The notes: generated by a model not told the origin, from the sequence alone. Positions 1 through 10,347 are shown, counted from the first letter of the stretch. The stretch is DNA of 64,000 nucleotides from Amycolatopsis mediterranei (GCF_026017845.1 NZ_CP100416.1:3011926-3075925), one strand, 5' to 3'. Made by a program: numbers and translations.

Positions 1-115
<115 letters not shown>

Positions 116-119
116 CTCG

Positions 120-557
120 TCAGCCGGTGACGACCTTCCCGTTCTCGACCTTGACCGGCACCGACGGCAGCGGCTTCTTCGCCGGGCCCTGCTTGACCTC
201 GCCGGTGAGCGCGTTGAACACCGAACCGTGGCACGGGCAGACCAGGTCGGCGCCCTTCGGCGTGACGGTGCAGCCCTGGTGCGTGCACACGGCGCTGAAC
301 GCGGCACAGGCCGACTCGGACGTCCGGGCCACGATCACGTCGGACCCGTCCGGGGCCTTCGCCGCCTTCGCCTGCCCGATCGGGACCTCGGCGAGGGCGA
401 CCAGCGGCGTCCCGGCGGCGATCGGCGCCTGCGCGGTGCCCGATTTGCCGTTCGAATCCGACGAGCAGGCGGTCAGCGCGACGGCGCCGACGGCGGCACC
501 GGCGACGGCGGCACCGGTGGACAGGACGGTGCGGCGGGAGTGCAGTTCGGCTGTCAT
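120..557 (-). CDS. Tat-exported Rieske (2Fe-2S) protein
   Basis: This 145-residue protein is predicted to be an exported electron-transfer protein. A twin-arginine signal (RRTVLS, residues 8-13) precedes a hydrophobic stretch and a lipobox-like LTAC with Cys31, so it may be lipid-anchored outside the membrane. The Rieske fold is clear: CTHQGC at 91-96 and CPCHGS at 107-112 supply Cys91/His93 and Cys107/His110 as cluster ligands and Cys96/Cys109 as the usual disulfide. The redox partner is unknown. The ATG lies 7 bases after a SigL-type -10 element, so the mRNA is probably leaderless and controlled by the sigma factor encoded divergently. It is too short to be the Rieske subunit of a cytochrome bc complex. 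Confidence 0.9.
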   Translation of the reverse strand: MTAELHSRRTVLSTGAAVAGAAVGAVALTACSSDSNGKSGTAQAPIAAGTPLVALAEVPIGQAKAAKAPDGSDVIVARTSESACAAFSAVCTHQGCTVTPKGADLVCPCHGSVFNALTGEVKQGPAKKPLPSVPVKVENGKVVTG

Positions 558-564
558 GACCTAA

Positions 565-592
565 AGAACGAGAGCGCCACGCGTTCGGTTCA
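565..592 (-). promoter_or_regulatory. SigL-type ECF promoter for the Rieske gene
   Basis: Read on the minus strand, TGAACC (592-587) is followed after 16 bases by CGTTCT (570-565). This fits the published mycobacterial SigL consensus of TGAACC at -35 and CGT at -10. The ATG at 557 begins 7 bases past the -10. The -35 GGTTCA/TGAACC overlaps the start of the oppositely oriented promoter. Confidence 0.65.
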
Positions 593-600
593 ATTCCCGG

Positions 601-628
601 TGAACCGGATCGCCCCCTGTTCCGTGTA
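601..628 (+). promoter_or_regulatory. SigL-type ECF promoter for the sigma/anti-sigma operon
   Basis: TGAACC (601-606), a 16-base spacer and CGTGTA (623-628) match the SigL consensus. The element drives the operon that encodes the SigL-like factor, which implies autoregulation. The two -35 elements form a CGGTTCA...TGAACCG inverted repeat (586-592 / 601-607). Confidence 0.65.
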
Positions 629-662
629 TGTACCGGAGTGGGTGTGGAGTGGAGGAACGATC

Positions 663-1031
663 ATGGTGAGTTGGGTTCTACGCATCGTCGTGGCGGCCGC
701 GCTGCTCGGCTCGGCGGGCGTGCACTACTTCTTGTGGACGCAGGGTTATTCGGGCATCACCGGCACGCTGTTCCTGCTCGACGCGATCGCCGGGCTGGTG
801 CTCGCGATCGCGGTACTGGCCTGGCGGCACTGGCTGCCGGCGCTGGGTGCGGCCGGGTTCGGGGCGCTGACGCTCGGCGCGTACGTGCTGGCCGCGACCG
901 TCGGGTTCATGGGCAACCACGACCAGTTCGACAGCCAGCCGGAGTACTGGGGCGTCATCACCGAAGCGGTCTGCATCGTGGGCGGTCTGGCGCTGCTGTT
1001 CGTGAAGGACCGGCGCCGGGTCACGGCCTGA
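663..1031 (+). CDS. small four-helix integral membrane protein
   Basis: A 122-residue, almost entirely hydrophobic protein with about four predicted transmembrane helices, roughly residues 4-24, 32-52, 58-80 and 98-116. The soluble piece between helices 3 and 4 carries a short acidic segment (NHDQFDSQPEY), and the C-terminus is basic (KDRRRV), so it is probably cytoplasmic. No family is recognised with confidence. The start is the ATG after GGAGGAACGATC. It is the first gene behind a SigL-type promoter and ends 4 bases before the sigma factor gene, so it is probably a member of the SigL regulon and of the same transcript. Membrane and exported proteins are typical targets of this sigma group. 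Confidence 0.75.
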   Translation: MVSWVLRIVVAAALLGSAGVHYFLWTQGYSGITGTLFLLDAIAGLVLAIAVLAWRHWLPALGAAGFGALTLGAYVLAATVGFMGNHDQFDSQPEYWGVITEAVCIVGGLALLFVKDRRRVTA

Positions 1032-1035
1032 GTTC

Positions 1036-1548
1036 GTGGGAGAGGTCGCCGAAGAGGCGCTCATGCGCGCGCTGCACGAGGAGCACGCGACCGCGCTGTG
1101 GTCCTACGCGCTGCACCTGACCTCCGGTGACCGGATCCGGGCCGAGGACGTCGTCCAGGAGACGCTGCTGCGGGCCTGGCGGTCGCCGGCGGTGCTGGAC
1201 CAGTCGCAGGGTTCGGCGCGGGCGTGGCTGTTCACGGTCGCCCGGCGGATCGCCATCGACGGCTGGCGCTCGGCGTCGGCGCGGTCGGAGGTGATGACCG
1301 ACCGGCCGCCGGACCGCGTGGTCGCCGACGGCACCGACCGCGCGGTGCAGGGCTGGCTGGTCGCCGAGGCGCTGGCCGAGCTGTCGGAACGGCACCGCGA
1401 GGTGCTGGTCCTGTGTTACTTCCAAGGCTATTCAGTGGCAGACGCCGCTCTGCGGCTGGGCGTGGCCGAAGGGACGGTCAAGTCGCGCACGCACTACGCG
1501 TTGCGCGCGTTGCGGCTGGTGCTCGAGGAGAGGGGGGTGACCCAGTGA
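1036..1548 (+). CDS. sigL: SigL-like ECF RNA polymerase sigma factor
   Basis: A 170-residue group IV sigma factor. Region 2 lies at about residues 14-80, with RAEDVVQETLLRAW as its signature and the ARAWLFTVAR stretch following. Region 4 lies at about 115-165, with the helix-turn-helix around LGVAEGTVKSRTHYALRALR. Sequence character and gene arrangement (sigma factor followed by a zinc anti-sigma factor) match M. tuberculosis SigL-RslA. In that organism SigL controls exported and cell-envelope functions and is released by redox-sensitive RslA. The GTG at 1036 is chosen because it gives the family's usual length; an ATG at 1063 is possible. The stop overlaps the anti-sigma start (GTGA), so the two are translationally coupled. 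TGAACC-N16-CGT promoters upstream support the assignment. Confidence 0.8.
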   Translation: MGEVAEEALMRALHEEHATALWSYALHLTSGDRIRAEDVVQETLLRAWRSPAVLDQSQGSARAWLFTVARRIAIDGWRSASARSEVMTDRPPDRVVADGTDRAVQGWLVAEALAELSERHREVLVLCYFQGYSVADAALRLGVAEGTVKSRTHYALRALRLVLEERGVTQ

Positions 1549-2204
1549 GCGAAGACCCGTTCGCGACGTTCGACGCCGCGTACGTGCTCGGGGCGCTCGC
1601 CCCCGAGGACCGGCAGCGCTTCGAGGAACACCTGCGTACGTGCGACCGGTGCGCGGCTTCGGTGCGCGAGCTGGCGGGACTGCCCGGGCTGCTGGCCAGG
1701 GTCGACGCCCCGACGGCCGCCGTCCCGGACGCCGGCCCACCCCCGCCGGACCTGCTGCCGGCGGTGCTCCGCCGCGTCCGGCGCGGCCGCCGCATCCGGC
1801 TCGCGGTGACGTCGGCGTCGGCGGCGGTCGCGCTGGCGGCGTGCGTCGCACTGGGCGTGGTGGTGACTCTGCCGGCTCCGGCTCCCGTTCCGCCGGCGGG
1901 GCCGCCGCCGGTCGCGATGACGGCGCTGGGCCAGTTCCCGGTCCGTGCGGACGCCCGCCTGGCGTCGTTCGAGTGGGGCACGCAGGTCGACATGTCGTGC
2001 AGCTACACGGGCAGCCGCAGCGGCGGCGAGTACCTCCTCGTGGCGGTCTCCCGCTCCGGGGCCCAGACGCAGCTGGCGACGTGGAAGGCGGTCCCGGACG
2101 ACACGGCCCGCATCGTGATCGGCACGGCCGTGCGGCGCCCGGACCTGGCCGCCCTGGAAATCCGCCTGACGAGCGGCCTCCCCCTGCTCCGGCTGACGTT
2201 GTGA
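1545..2204 (+). CDS. rslA: RslA-like zinc-binding anti-sigma factor
   Basis: A 219-residue membrane anti-sigma factor that should sequester the SigL-like protein encoded just upstream. The N-terminal ZAS motif HxxxCxxC is present (His29, Cys33, Cys36) inside FEEHLRTCDRC. A single transmembrane helix lies at about residues 86-108, after a basic RRVRRGRR stretch, giving a cytoplasmic N-terminus and an extracellular C-terminal domain of about 110 residues. In this family, oxidation or loss of zinc at the two cysteines frees the sigma factor. The GTG at 1545 overlaps the sigma stop by 4 bases. It is the last gene of the operon. Confidence 0.85.
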   Translation: MSEDPFATFDAAYVLGALAPEDRQRFEEHLRTCDRCAASVRELAGLPGLLARVDAPTAAVPDAGPPPPDLLPAVLRRVRRGRRIRLAVTSASAAVALAACVALGVVVTLPAPAPVPPAGPPPVAMTALGQFPVRADARLASFEWGTQVDMSCSYTGSRSGGEYLLVAVSRSGAQTQLATWKAVPDDTARIVIGTAVRRPDLAALEIRLTSGLPLLRLTL

Positions 2205-2257
2205 GACCGGTGGCTCATCCGGGCCGCAGGGGGCCCCGGATGAGCCACCCCCCACCC

Positions 2258-2421
2258 CGCGAGTCGACCCTCCAATCACGCGAGTCGACCTCCCAATCAC
2301 GCGAGTCGACGCTTCAATCACACGTGTCGACCGTCTGGGTGCGCGAGCCGACCCTTCGGGTGCGCGAGCCGACCCTCTGAGTACGCGAGCCGACCCTTCG
2401 GGTGCGCGAGCCGGCCCTCTG
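2258..2421. repeat. 21-bp tandem repeat, about eight units
   Basis: Seven full units of exactly 21 bases begin at 2258, 2279, 2300, 2321, 2342, 2363 and 2384, and a partial eighth begins at 2405. Each has the pattern CGCGAG(T/C)CGACC followed by a variable tail. Units 1-3 end in CAATCA and units 4-7 mostly in GGGTG, so the array appears to consist of two sub-blocks. It fills the gap upstream of aroC, about 70 bases from its ATG. No spacers are present, so it is not CRISPR. Confidence 0.9.
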
Positions 2422-2491
2422 GCTCTGCTGCCATGCGGGGGGAGCGGAGGCATGTCCCGGCCCGTACCGCGCCCGTGACAGGATTGAGCCC

Positions 2492-3675
2492 ATGTTGCGC
2501 TGGATCACCGCAGGTGAATCGCACGGACCCGCGCTGGCCGCCGTGCTCGAAGGCATGCCCGCCGGGGTTGCCGTCACCACCGCCGACGTCACCGAGCAGC
2601 TGGCCCGGCGGCGCCTCGGCTTCGGCCGCAGCCCGCGGATGGGCTTCGAGACCGACCACATCGAGTTCCTCGGCGGCGTCCGCCACGGCCTCACCCAGGG
2701 TGGCCCGGTCGCGGTGCAGATCGAGAACGCCGAGTGGCCCAAGTGGGAGCAGGTCATGGCGGCCGACCCGGTCGACCCGCAGATCCTCGAAGGCCTCGCG
2801 CGCAACGAACCGCTCACCCGGCCCCGCCCCGGCCACGCGGACCTGCCCGGCATGCAGAAGTACGGCTTCGACGAGGCCCGTCCCGTCCTGGAGCGCGCGA
2901 GCGCCCGGGAGACGGCGTCGCGGACCGCGCTCGGCACCGTCGCCCGCAACTTCCTCAAGCAGCTGCTCGACGTCGAAATCCTCAGCCACGTCGTCTCGAT
3001 CGGCGGGGCCGACGCGCCCGAAGGCCCGCTGCCGAAGGCGGAAGACCTCGCGGCGATCGACGAGAGCCCGGTGCGCGCCTTCAGCCAGGAGGGCACCGAT
3101 GCGATGGTCGCCGAGGTCGACGCCGTGCGGAAGGCGGGCGACACCGTCGGCGGCGTGATCGAGGTCCTCGCCTACGGCCTCCCGCCGGGCCTCGGCTCGC
3201 ACGTCCACTGGGACCGCCGGCTCGACGCGCGGCTGGCCGGCGCCCTGATGGGCGTCCAGGCGATGAAGGGCGTCGAGGTCGGCGACGGCTTCACGACCGC
3301 CCGCCGCTGGGGCAGCCAGGCCCACGACGAGATCGACCGCGGCACCGGCCCGGTCGGCGTCACCCGCCGGTCCAACCGCGCGGGCGGCCTGGAAGGCGGC
3401 ATCACCAACGGCGAGCCGCTGCGGGTGCGGGTGGCCATGAAGCCGATCTCGACCGTCCCCAAAGCACTGTCCACAGTAGACGTCAAGACCGGCGAGCCCG
3501 CGGTGGCCATCCACCAGCGGTCCGACGTCTGCGCGGTGCCCCGCGCCGGGGTCGTGCTGGAATCGGTGGTGGCACTCATCCTCGCCGACGCCGCCCTCGA
3601 GAAGTTCGGCGGCGACTCGCTCGCCGAGAGCAAGCGCAACGCCGACGCGTACCTCAAGGCCCTCGAGGAGCGGTG

Positions 3676-3679
<4 letters not shown>
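2492..3679 (+). CDS. aroC: chorismate synthase
   Basis: A 395-residue enzyme that converts 5-enolpyruvylshikimate-3-phosphate to chorismate using reduced FMN, the last step of the shikimate pathway. The family signatures are visible: GESHGPAL with His11 near the N-terminus, [12 protein letters not shown] around residue 40, the [11 protein letters not shown] substrate/FMN loop near 113, and ATSR-type basic residues in the C-terminal third. Length is normal for the actinobacterial enzyme. It leads an operon with aroK, aroB, aroQ and a GNAT-VOC gene, each joined by a 4-base stop/start overlap apart from the aroK-aroB junction. The upstream gap holds the 21-bp repeat array. Confidence 0.97.
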
Positions 3680-5742
<2,063 letters not shown>

Positions 5743-5746
<4 letters not shown>

Positions 5747-6669
5747 CCCTGCTGGCGACGCCGCGCTTGAGGTTGCGGCCGCTGACCGAGGCCGATCGCG
5801 AAGCCGTGGTGAAGGTGTTCGCCGACCCCGAGATGAGCCGCTTCTTCGCCGCGGACTTCTCCGACCCGGCCGTGGCGAGCGCGATGGTGGACCGCCGGCT
5901 GGCCTACCGCGGCCCGGCCGGCCAGGGTCACTGGGTGCTCGAGCGCGACGACGAGGTGATCGGCGTCGCGCACCTGCGCCCTTCGTGGGAGCTGCCGGGC
6001 GGGGTGCCGGAGCTGGGTTATTACGTCGCGAGCGCGCACGCGGGGCAGGGCCTGGCCACCGAGGCCGCCCGCGCGCTGCTCGACCACGGGCTCGGCGCGC
6101 TCGGGCTCCCGGCGGTGTGGGCGCTGGTCCACGAGCGGAACGCGGCGAGCCGGAAAGTGGCCGGGCGCCTGGGTTTCCTCGACGTCGGCAGCGGCGTCCA
6201 CTACGGCGACCTGCACCGCGTGCTGGTGGCGCTGCCCGCCGTGCACGGGCGGCCGCACCACATCGAGCTGTGGGTGCCGGACCTCGCCGAGGCCGAGCGC
6301 AGCTGGGGCTGGCTGCTGGGCGAGCTGGGCTGGCGCGAGTTCCAGCGCTGGGCGGCGGGAGTCAGCTGGCGGCTCGGCGGGACGTACTTGGTGGTCGAAG
6401 CGTCGCCGGCGCTGAGCGCGGCGGACCACGAGCGCACCCGGCCGGGTTTGAACCACCTGGCCCTGCACGTGGGCACCCGAGCGAAGGTCGACGACCTGGT
6501 GGGCCGCGCGGCGGACCACGGCTGGCGGCCGCTGTTCGCGGACCGGTACCCCCACGCGGGCGGCACCGCGCACTACGCCGCGTACCTGGAGAACGAAGCC
6601 GGGTTCGAGGTCGAGCTGGTCGCGGCAGAGGGGCCGGCCGGCGCTGAGCCGGGGTCGCCGACGTCTTGA
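5743..6669 (+). CDS. GNAT acetyltransferase fused to a VOC (glyoxalase-fold) domain
   Basis: This 308-residue protein has two recognisable halves. Residues 1-165 are a GNAT N-acetyltransferase of the RimJ/RimL type, with [13 protein letters not shown] at the start and an acetyl-CoA pocket around [13 protein letters not shown] and [13 protein letters not shown]. Residues from about 170 to 300 form a vicinal-oxygen-chelate domain starting [17 protein letters not shown], with a second beta-alpha unit around [17 protein letters not shown] and the closing glutamate near FEVELVA. Substrate and metal are unknown. The ATG overlaps the aroQ stop, so it is translated as the last gene of the shikimate operon. 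The pairing of the two domains is unusual. A palindromic hairpin starts at its stop codon. Confidence 0.88.
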
Positions 6670-6711
6670 ATGACTCATTCCTGGCGTCGGATGTCAGGAA
6701 TGAGTCATTCA
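6667..6711. terminator. palindromic hairpin at the 3' end of the aro operon
   Basis: Perfect 17-bp arms, TGAATGACTCATTCCTG (6667-6683) and its reverse complement (6695-6711), enclose an 11-base centre. The left arm begins on the stop codon of the GNAT-VOC gene. Two further G-T wobbles and two Watson-Crick pairs extend the stem if it forms in RNA. A very similar palindrome occurs at 60936-60988, also directly after a stop codon. Confidence 0.75.
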
Positions 6712-6880
6712 TGACGTTCGGACCGGCGCCCGCACCCGGCTGGAATGGCAGCGCCGGGCGAGGCGGGCGGCGAGCTGTTGCGCGGTCGGGAGCGTGTTCG
6801 AGGAGCTGGGTCTCTGCGACCCGTCACGATCGAAGGACCGTCGAACAGGAGCGCGGCCGCTCGGACGGGTGGACTCTCGC

Positions 6881-6886
6881 TACACT
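6881..6886 (+). promoter_or_regulatory. -10 element of a leaderless promoter (TACACT)
   Basis: TACACT ends 8 bases before the GTG at 6895, and no ribosome binding site lies between. This suggests transcription starts at or next to the start codon of the lipoprotein gene. Confidence 0.5.
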
Positions 6887-6894
6887 CCGATGTC

Positions 6895-8418
6895 GTGCAC
6901 CCGTTTCGTCGTGGGGGTCGGCGACCCGCTCGTGCCTTGCTCGCCAGTGTCCTGGCCGGGCTGCTGCTCGCGGGGTGCACCGAGGGGTACGCCCAGCCGC
7001 AGGCGGCCGGGGAGCAGCCGGCGATCGCGGGCGGGAAGACCGCCTCGCCGCCGCGGCCCACCGATGTCGGCCTTCCTTCGGGTGACCCCCGGCAGAGTGG
7101 TGGGGTCATCGCCGCCGGTGGGGCCGATGCCGTCTACAACTACGGACCGTCGGTGATGCTCGACCGGGGGCAAACCCGGATGTGGTGGTGCAGCCAGTAC
7201 GGCGGCGCCGGACCGGCCGGGGACGACATCCTCTACGCCCAGGCGCCGTCGACCGACGGGCCGTTCACCGGACCGGACGGCGGCATCCCGGCCGCCGTGT
7301 TCTCCGGGGCGCCCGGGCAGTTCGACGGCATGCACACCTGTGATCCGTCCGTGCTGCGCGTCGGCTCGACGTACTACCTGTACTACACCGGCGCCGCCGG
7401 GGACCACGCGCTCGGCAACGCGATCGGGCTCGCGACCAGCCCCGACGGGATCCACTGGACCCGCGCGGCCGGCGGGCGGCCGATCCTCGGGCCGTCGCAC
7501 GACGTGCAGCGCGCCAACGTCTACGGTGCGGGCCAGCCGTCGGTGGTCTACCTCGACGGCTGGTTCTACCTGATGTTCACCGACACTTCCGGCCGCGCCA
7601 CGGGCGAAAACGGCGCGGGGCAGTTCCTGCTCCGGTCCCGCGACCCCGCGTTCGGGTCGGGCGTGCAGGCCTTGGACGTCGGCGGGTTCGTGCCGGTGGC
7701 GTCGACCTCGGCGCCGCGCGCCCGGTCGGTCGTCGACGGGTTCAGCGCGGACCTGATGTGGGTGGGCGCGCTCGCCGCGTTCGTCGTGGCGCACGAGACC
7801 GACGGCGGGACGATGCTGACGTTCTGGACCGCGGACTTCGCCGAGCACCCGTACCGGCAAGTGCTGGTGCCCGGGCCGTGGCAGGAAGGGCCCGGCCTGG
7901 TGCGCCGCGCGGACGGGCACGCGCCGCTGTCGCCGGCCGACCCGTGCGACCGGGTGCCGTTCGACGTGGTGCGGGCGACCTCGCTGGGCGGGGCCGCCGC
8001 CCCGACCGACCTGCGGCACTTCGGGCTGGACCTGCTGGGCAGCCGGGCCTGCGAGAACCCCGGCCGGGTGGCGGCGACGTTCGACGGCGTGACGGCGCCT
8101 TCGCCGGAGCGGACGATGGACCTGGTCCGGGCGGGGCAGCGGGTCCGCGTCGACCGGCGCGGGGTCGCCGCGGCCCTGGCCGGCGAACTGCTGGAGAAGG
8201 CACCGCCGCAGGTGGCGGCCCTGCCGGTGGCGGCCCGGCTGCGCGCGGGGGCCGAGGCGGTCCAGGCGCCCGGCCGCGGATTCGCGCTGGTCCTCGACGA
8301 CCACCGGCTGTGGCCGATCTCGGACCCGGTGGTCGCGGCGGGCAACGACTCGGCACCGCGCCCGGTGACCGACGCGCAGTGGGACGGTTATCGGCCGGGT
8401 CCGGCACTGACCGGGTGA
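6895..8418 (+). CDS. secreted lipoprotein with glycoside-hydrolase-like beta-propeller
   Basis: A 507-residue exported protein. The N-terminus VHPFRRGGRRPARALL, a hydrophobic segment and LLLAGCTEG form a lipoprotein signal with the lipidated Cys near residue 28. The mature part has repeated sheets typical of five-bladed beta-propeller glycosidases (GH43/GH62/GH117-like): YNYGPSVMLD, HTCDPSVLRVGSTYYLYYTG, GQPSVVYLDGWFYLMFTD and SADLMWVGALAAFVVAHE. DPSV with a nearby aspartate resembles the catalytic-base blade of GH43, but no complete set of catalytic residues can be assigned, so activity is inferred. The last 120 residues resemble no known domain. The GTG start is favoured by its position just after a -10 hexamer. 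The gene stands alone. Confidence 0.65.
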   Translation: MHPFRRGGRRPARALLASVLAGLLLAGCTEGYAQPQAAGEQPAIAGGKTASPPRPTDVGLPSGDPRQSGGVIAAGGADAVYNYGPSVMLDRGQTRMWWCSQYGGAGPAGDDILYAQAPSTDGPFTGPDGGIPAAVFSGAPGQFDGMHTCDPSVLRVGSTYYLYYTGAAGDHALGNAIGLATSPDGIHWTRAAGGRPILGPSHDVQRANVYGAGQPSVVYLDGWFYLMFTDTSGRATGENGAGQFLLRSRDPAFGSGVQALDVGGFVPVASTSAPRARSVVDGFSADLMWVGALAAFVVAHETDGGTMLTFWTADFAEHPYRQVLVPGPWQEGPGLVRRADGHAPLSPADPCDRVPFDVVRATSLGGAAAPTDLRHFGLDLLGSRACENPGRVAATFDGVTAPSPERTMDLVRAGQRVRVDRRGVAAALAGELLEKAPPQVAALPVAARLRAGAEAVQAPGRGFALVLDDHRLWPISDPVVAAGNDSAPRPVTDAQWDGYRPGPALTG

Positions 8419-8447
8419 CGCGGACCCGGTGGCCGCAGCCGGCCGCG

Positions 8448-8660
8448 GGCAATCTGCGAGGCGACGCCTGGGTGCGGGGGTAGGCCGCCGGGCAATCGGC
8501 GAGGCGCCGCCTGGGTGTGGGGAGGCCGCCGGGCAATCGGTGAGGCGCCGCCCGGGCATGGCGGGAGGCCGCCGGGTATCGGCGAGGCGACGCCTGGGTG
8601 TGGGGGAGGCCACCGGCCGTCGGCGAAGCGCCGCCCGGGGAGTGGCGGGAAGCCGCCGGT
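8448..8660. repeat. five imperfect ~42-bp tandem repeats
   Basis: Units start near 8448, 8491, 8532, 8575 and 8615 (spacings 43, 41, 43, 40). Each follows the pattern GG(CA)ATCGGCGAGGCG(A/C)CGCC(T/C)GGG...GGAGGCCGCC. The array fills the whole 241-base gap between two convergent genes and ends at the stop codon of the minus-strand membrane protein. No other feature is seen in this gap. Confidence 0.8.
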
Positions 8661-9145
8661 TATCCGCGCGGCTCCCGGCTGGGCGGCCGAACCCGCCGTG
8701 GCCGCGGAGAAGGCACCTCTCGCGCCTCCTCGTCCGACTCCGACTCCGGCTCCGGCGACCGCCCGATCCGCCCGCCCACGAACAGCCCCAGCCCGGCCGG
8801 GATCAGCACCAGCAACGCCGAGAACGCCGCTCCGCCGGTCAGGGCCCCGCCCAGCTCGGACACGCCCGTCTGGTCCACGAACACCGCCCGGCCGATCACG
8901 TACAGGATCCCCGCGACCGGTCCCGCGATCAGCGCGGCGATGAACCACACGCGCCCGCGGTCCGGCAGGCCGCGCCACGCGTCCAGCGCGCTCCACAACG
9001 CCGCCGCCCCGACCAGGACCGCCAGCGCCAAGGACACCGGCAGCGCCTGGTCCGTCGGGTGGTACACGGCGTACTTGGCCAGCACCGTCAGGGCGACGCC
9101 GTGCAGCACCGCCATCACCAGTCCGCGAATCACCCAGGCGCTCAT
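8660..9145 (-). CDS. B-4DMT-type four-helix membrane protein
   Basis: A 161-residue membrane protein with four predicted helices, at about residues 5-25, 37-55, 68-90 and 100-122, then a charged proline/arginine-rich tail (SPEPESESDEEAREVPSPRP) that should be cytoplasmic. It matches what is annotated in Pseudonocardiaceae as a B-4DMT family transporter, usually found next to the aminopeptidase P-efp-nusB cluster as here. Its substrate is unknown. TACACT on the minus strand (9158-9153) ends 7 bases before the ATG with no ribosome binding site, so the transcript is probably leaderless. The gene is divergent from pepQ. Confidence 0.6.
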   Translation of the reverse strand: MSAWVIRGLVMAVLHGVALTVLAKYAVYHPTDQALPVSLALAVLVGAAALWSALDAWRGLPDRGRVWFIAALIAGPVAGILYVIGRAVFVDQTGVSELGGALTGGAAFSALLVLIPAGLGLFVGGRIGRSPEPESESDEEAREVPSPRPRRVRPPSREPRG

Positions 9146-9152
9146 CCTGCGG

Positions 9153-9158
9153 AGTGTA
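9153..9158 (-). promoter_or_regulatory. -10 element of a leaderless promoter (TACACT)
   Basis: On the minus strand TACACT is followed by 7 bases and the ATG at 9145. There is no Shine-Dalgarno sequence. Confidence 0.5.
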
Positions 9159-9201
9159 GGCGGCCTACTGGCGAGTCGCTTCCCCCGGGAAGCACGCGCA
9201 C

Positions 9202-9207
9202 TAGGGT
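9202..9207 (+). promoter_or_regulatory. -10 element of a leaderless promoter (TAGGGT)
   Basis: TAGGGT ends 6 bases before the GTG at 9214 of the aminopeptidase gene. No Shine-Dalgarno sequence is present. Confidence 0.5.
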
Positions 9208-9213
9208 GGACGG

Positions 9214-10302
9214 GTGCCTGAAACCCACGGACGACGCCGGGCGGCGCTGCGCGGGCTCCTGACCGGAGCCGGTGTCGATGCGCTGCTGGTCACCGATCTG
9301 CTGAACATCCGTTACCTGACCGGGTTCACCGGCTCGAACGCCGCCGTTCTGCTCCACGCCGGCGGCGACGGCAAGACGCTCTTCTGCACCGACGGCCGCT
9401 ACACCACCCAATCGGCCGCCGAGGTGCCCGATCTCGAGACCGTCGTCGACCGGGCCAGTGCCGCCGCCCTCGTGGCCCGAGCCGCCAAGGACACCAAGGC
9501 CTACGGGCGGCTCGGGTTCGAGAGCCAGCACGTCAGCGTCGAGACCTACGAAGCGCTCCGGGAGCGGGTGCCCCTGGAGCGGACGCCCGGCCTCGTCGAG
9601 CAGCTGCGCGAAGTCAAGGACGAAGCCGAGATCGAAGCGCTGCGCCAGGCGTGCGCGGCCGCCGACCGGGCGCTGGACGACCTGGTCGCCGCCGGCGGGC
9701 TGCGGCCGGGGCGGACCGAGCTGGAAGTCGCCCGTGACCTGGAGAACCGGATGCTGGAGCACGGCTCGTCCGCGCCCAGCTTCGCCTCCATCATCGCCGC
9801 CGGTGCGCACTCCGCCATCCCGCACCACCAGCCGACGCACGCCGAGCTCGAGCGCGGCGACTTCGTGAAGCTGGACTTCGGCGCGACCGTCGACGGCTAC
9901 CACTCCGACATGACCCGCACCTTCGTCCTCGGCGAACCCGCGGACTGGCAGCGGGAGGTGTACGACCTCGTGCACGCCGCCCAGGCGGCCGGGGTCGCCG
10001 CCGTCGTGCCGGGCGCCGAGGTGTCCGATGTGGACGCCGCCGCGCGGACGGTGATCGCGGACGCGGGCCACGGCGAGCACTTCGCCCACGGCCTCGGGCA
10101 CGGCGTCGGCCTGCAGATCCACGAGGCGCCCAGCTTCGCCGCGACGGGCGTCGGTACACTGGCCGCCGGTATGGCGGTCACCGTCGAGCCCGGCGTGTAC
10201 CTCGCGGGGCGCGGTGGCGTGCGCATCGAGGACACGCTCGTCGTGCGGGCTGGGGAGCCCGAACTCCTCACCCTGAGCACCAAGAACCTCGTGGTCGTCT
10301 GA
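9214..10302 (+). CDS. pepQ: aminopeptidase P / Xaa-Pro dipeptidase family metallopeptidase
   Basis: A 362-residue M24 peptidase that should cleave X-Pro peptide bonds in the cytoplasm. The N-terminal creatinase-like domain covers residues 1-125 (NIRYLTGFTGSNAAVL). The pita-bread catalytic domain holds the five dinuclear-metal ligands: aspartates in KLDFGATVDGYHSDMTR, His in HGLGHGVGLQIHE, Glu in TVEPGVYL and Glu in GVRIEDTLVV. Its place before efp and nusB is conserved in actinobacteria (Rv2535c-Rv2533c in M. tuberculosis). Confidence 0.92.
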   Translation: MPETHGRRRAALRGLLTGAGVDALLVTDLLNIRYLTGFTGSNAAVLLHAGGDGKTLFCTDGRYTTQSAAEVPDLETVVDRASAAALVARAAKDTKAYGRLGFESQHVSVETYEALRERVPLERTPGLVEQLREVKDEAEIEALRQACAAADRALDDLVAAGGLRPGRTELEVARDLENRMLEHGSSAPSFASIIAAGAHSAIPHHQPTHAELERGDFVKLDFGATVDGYHSDMTRTFVLGEPADWQREVYDLVHAAQAAGVAAVVPGAEVSDVDAAARTVIADAGHGEHFAHGLGHGVGLQIHEAPSFAATGVGTLAAGMAVTVEPGVYLAGRGGVRIEDTLVVRAGEPELLTLSTKNLVVV

Positions 10303-10347
10303 CAGCGGCCCCGAACCCGAAGATTCGACACAGGAGACTGCAAGCTC

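Noticed and set aside
588-600. T-loop-like sequence GGTTCAATTCCC, suggestive of a tRNA
   Set aside because: No acceptor stem, D-arm or anticodon arm can be drawn around it. The bases are explained by the overlapping SigL-type -35 elements.
2258-2421. Possible CRISPR array
   Set aside because: The units are contiguous, 21 bases long and have no spacers or cas genes nearby.
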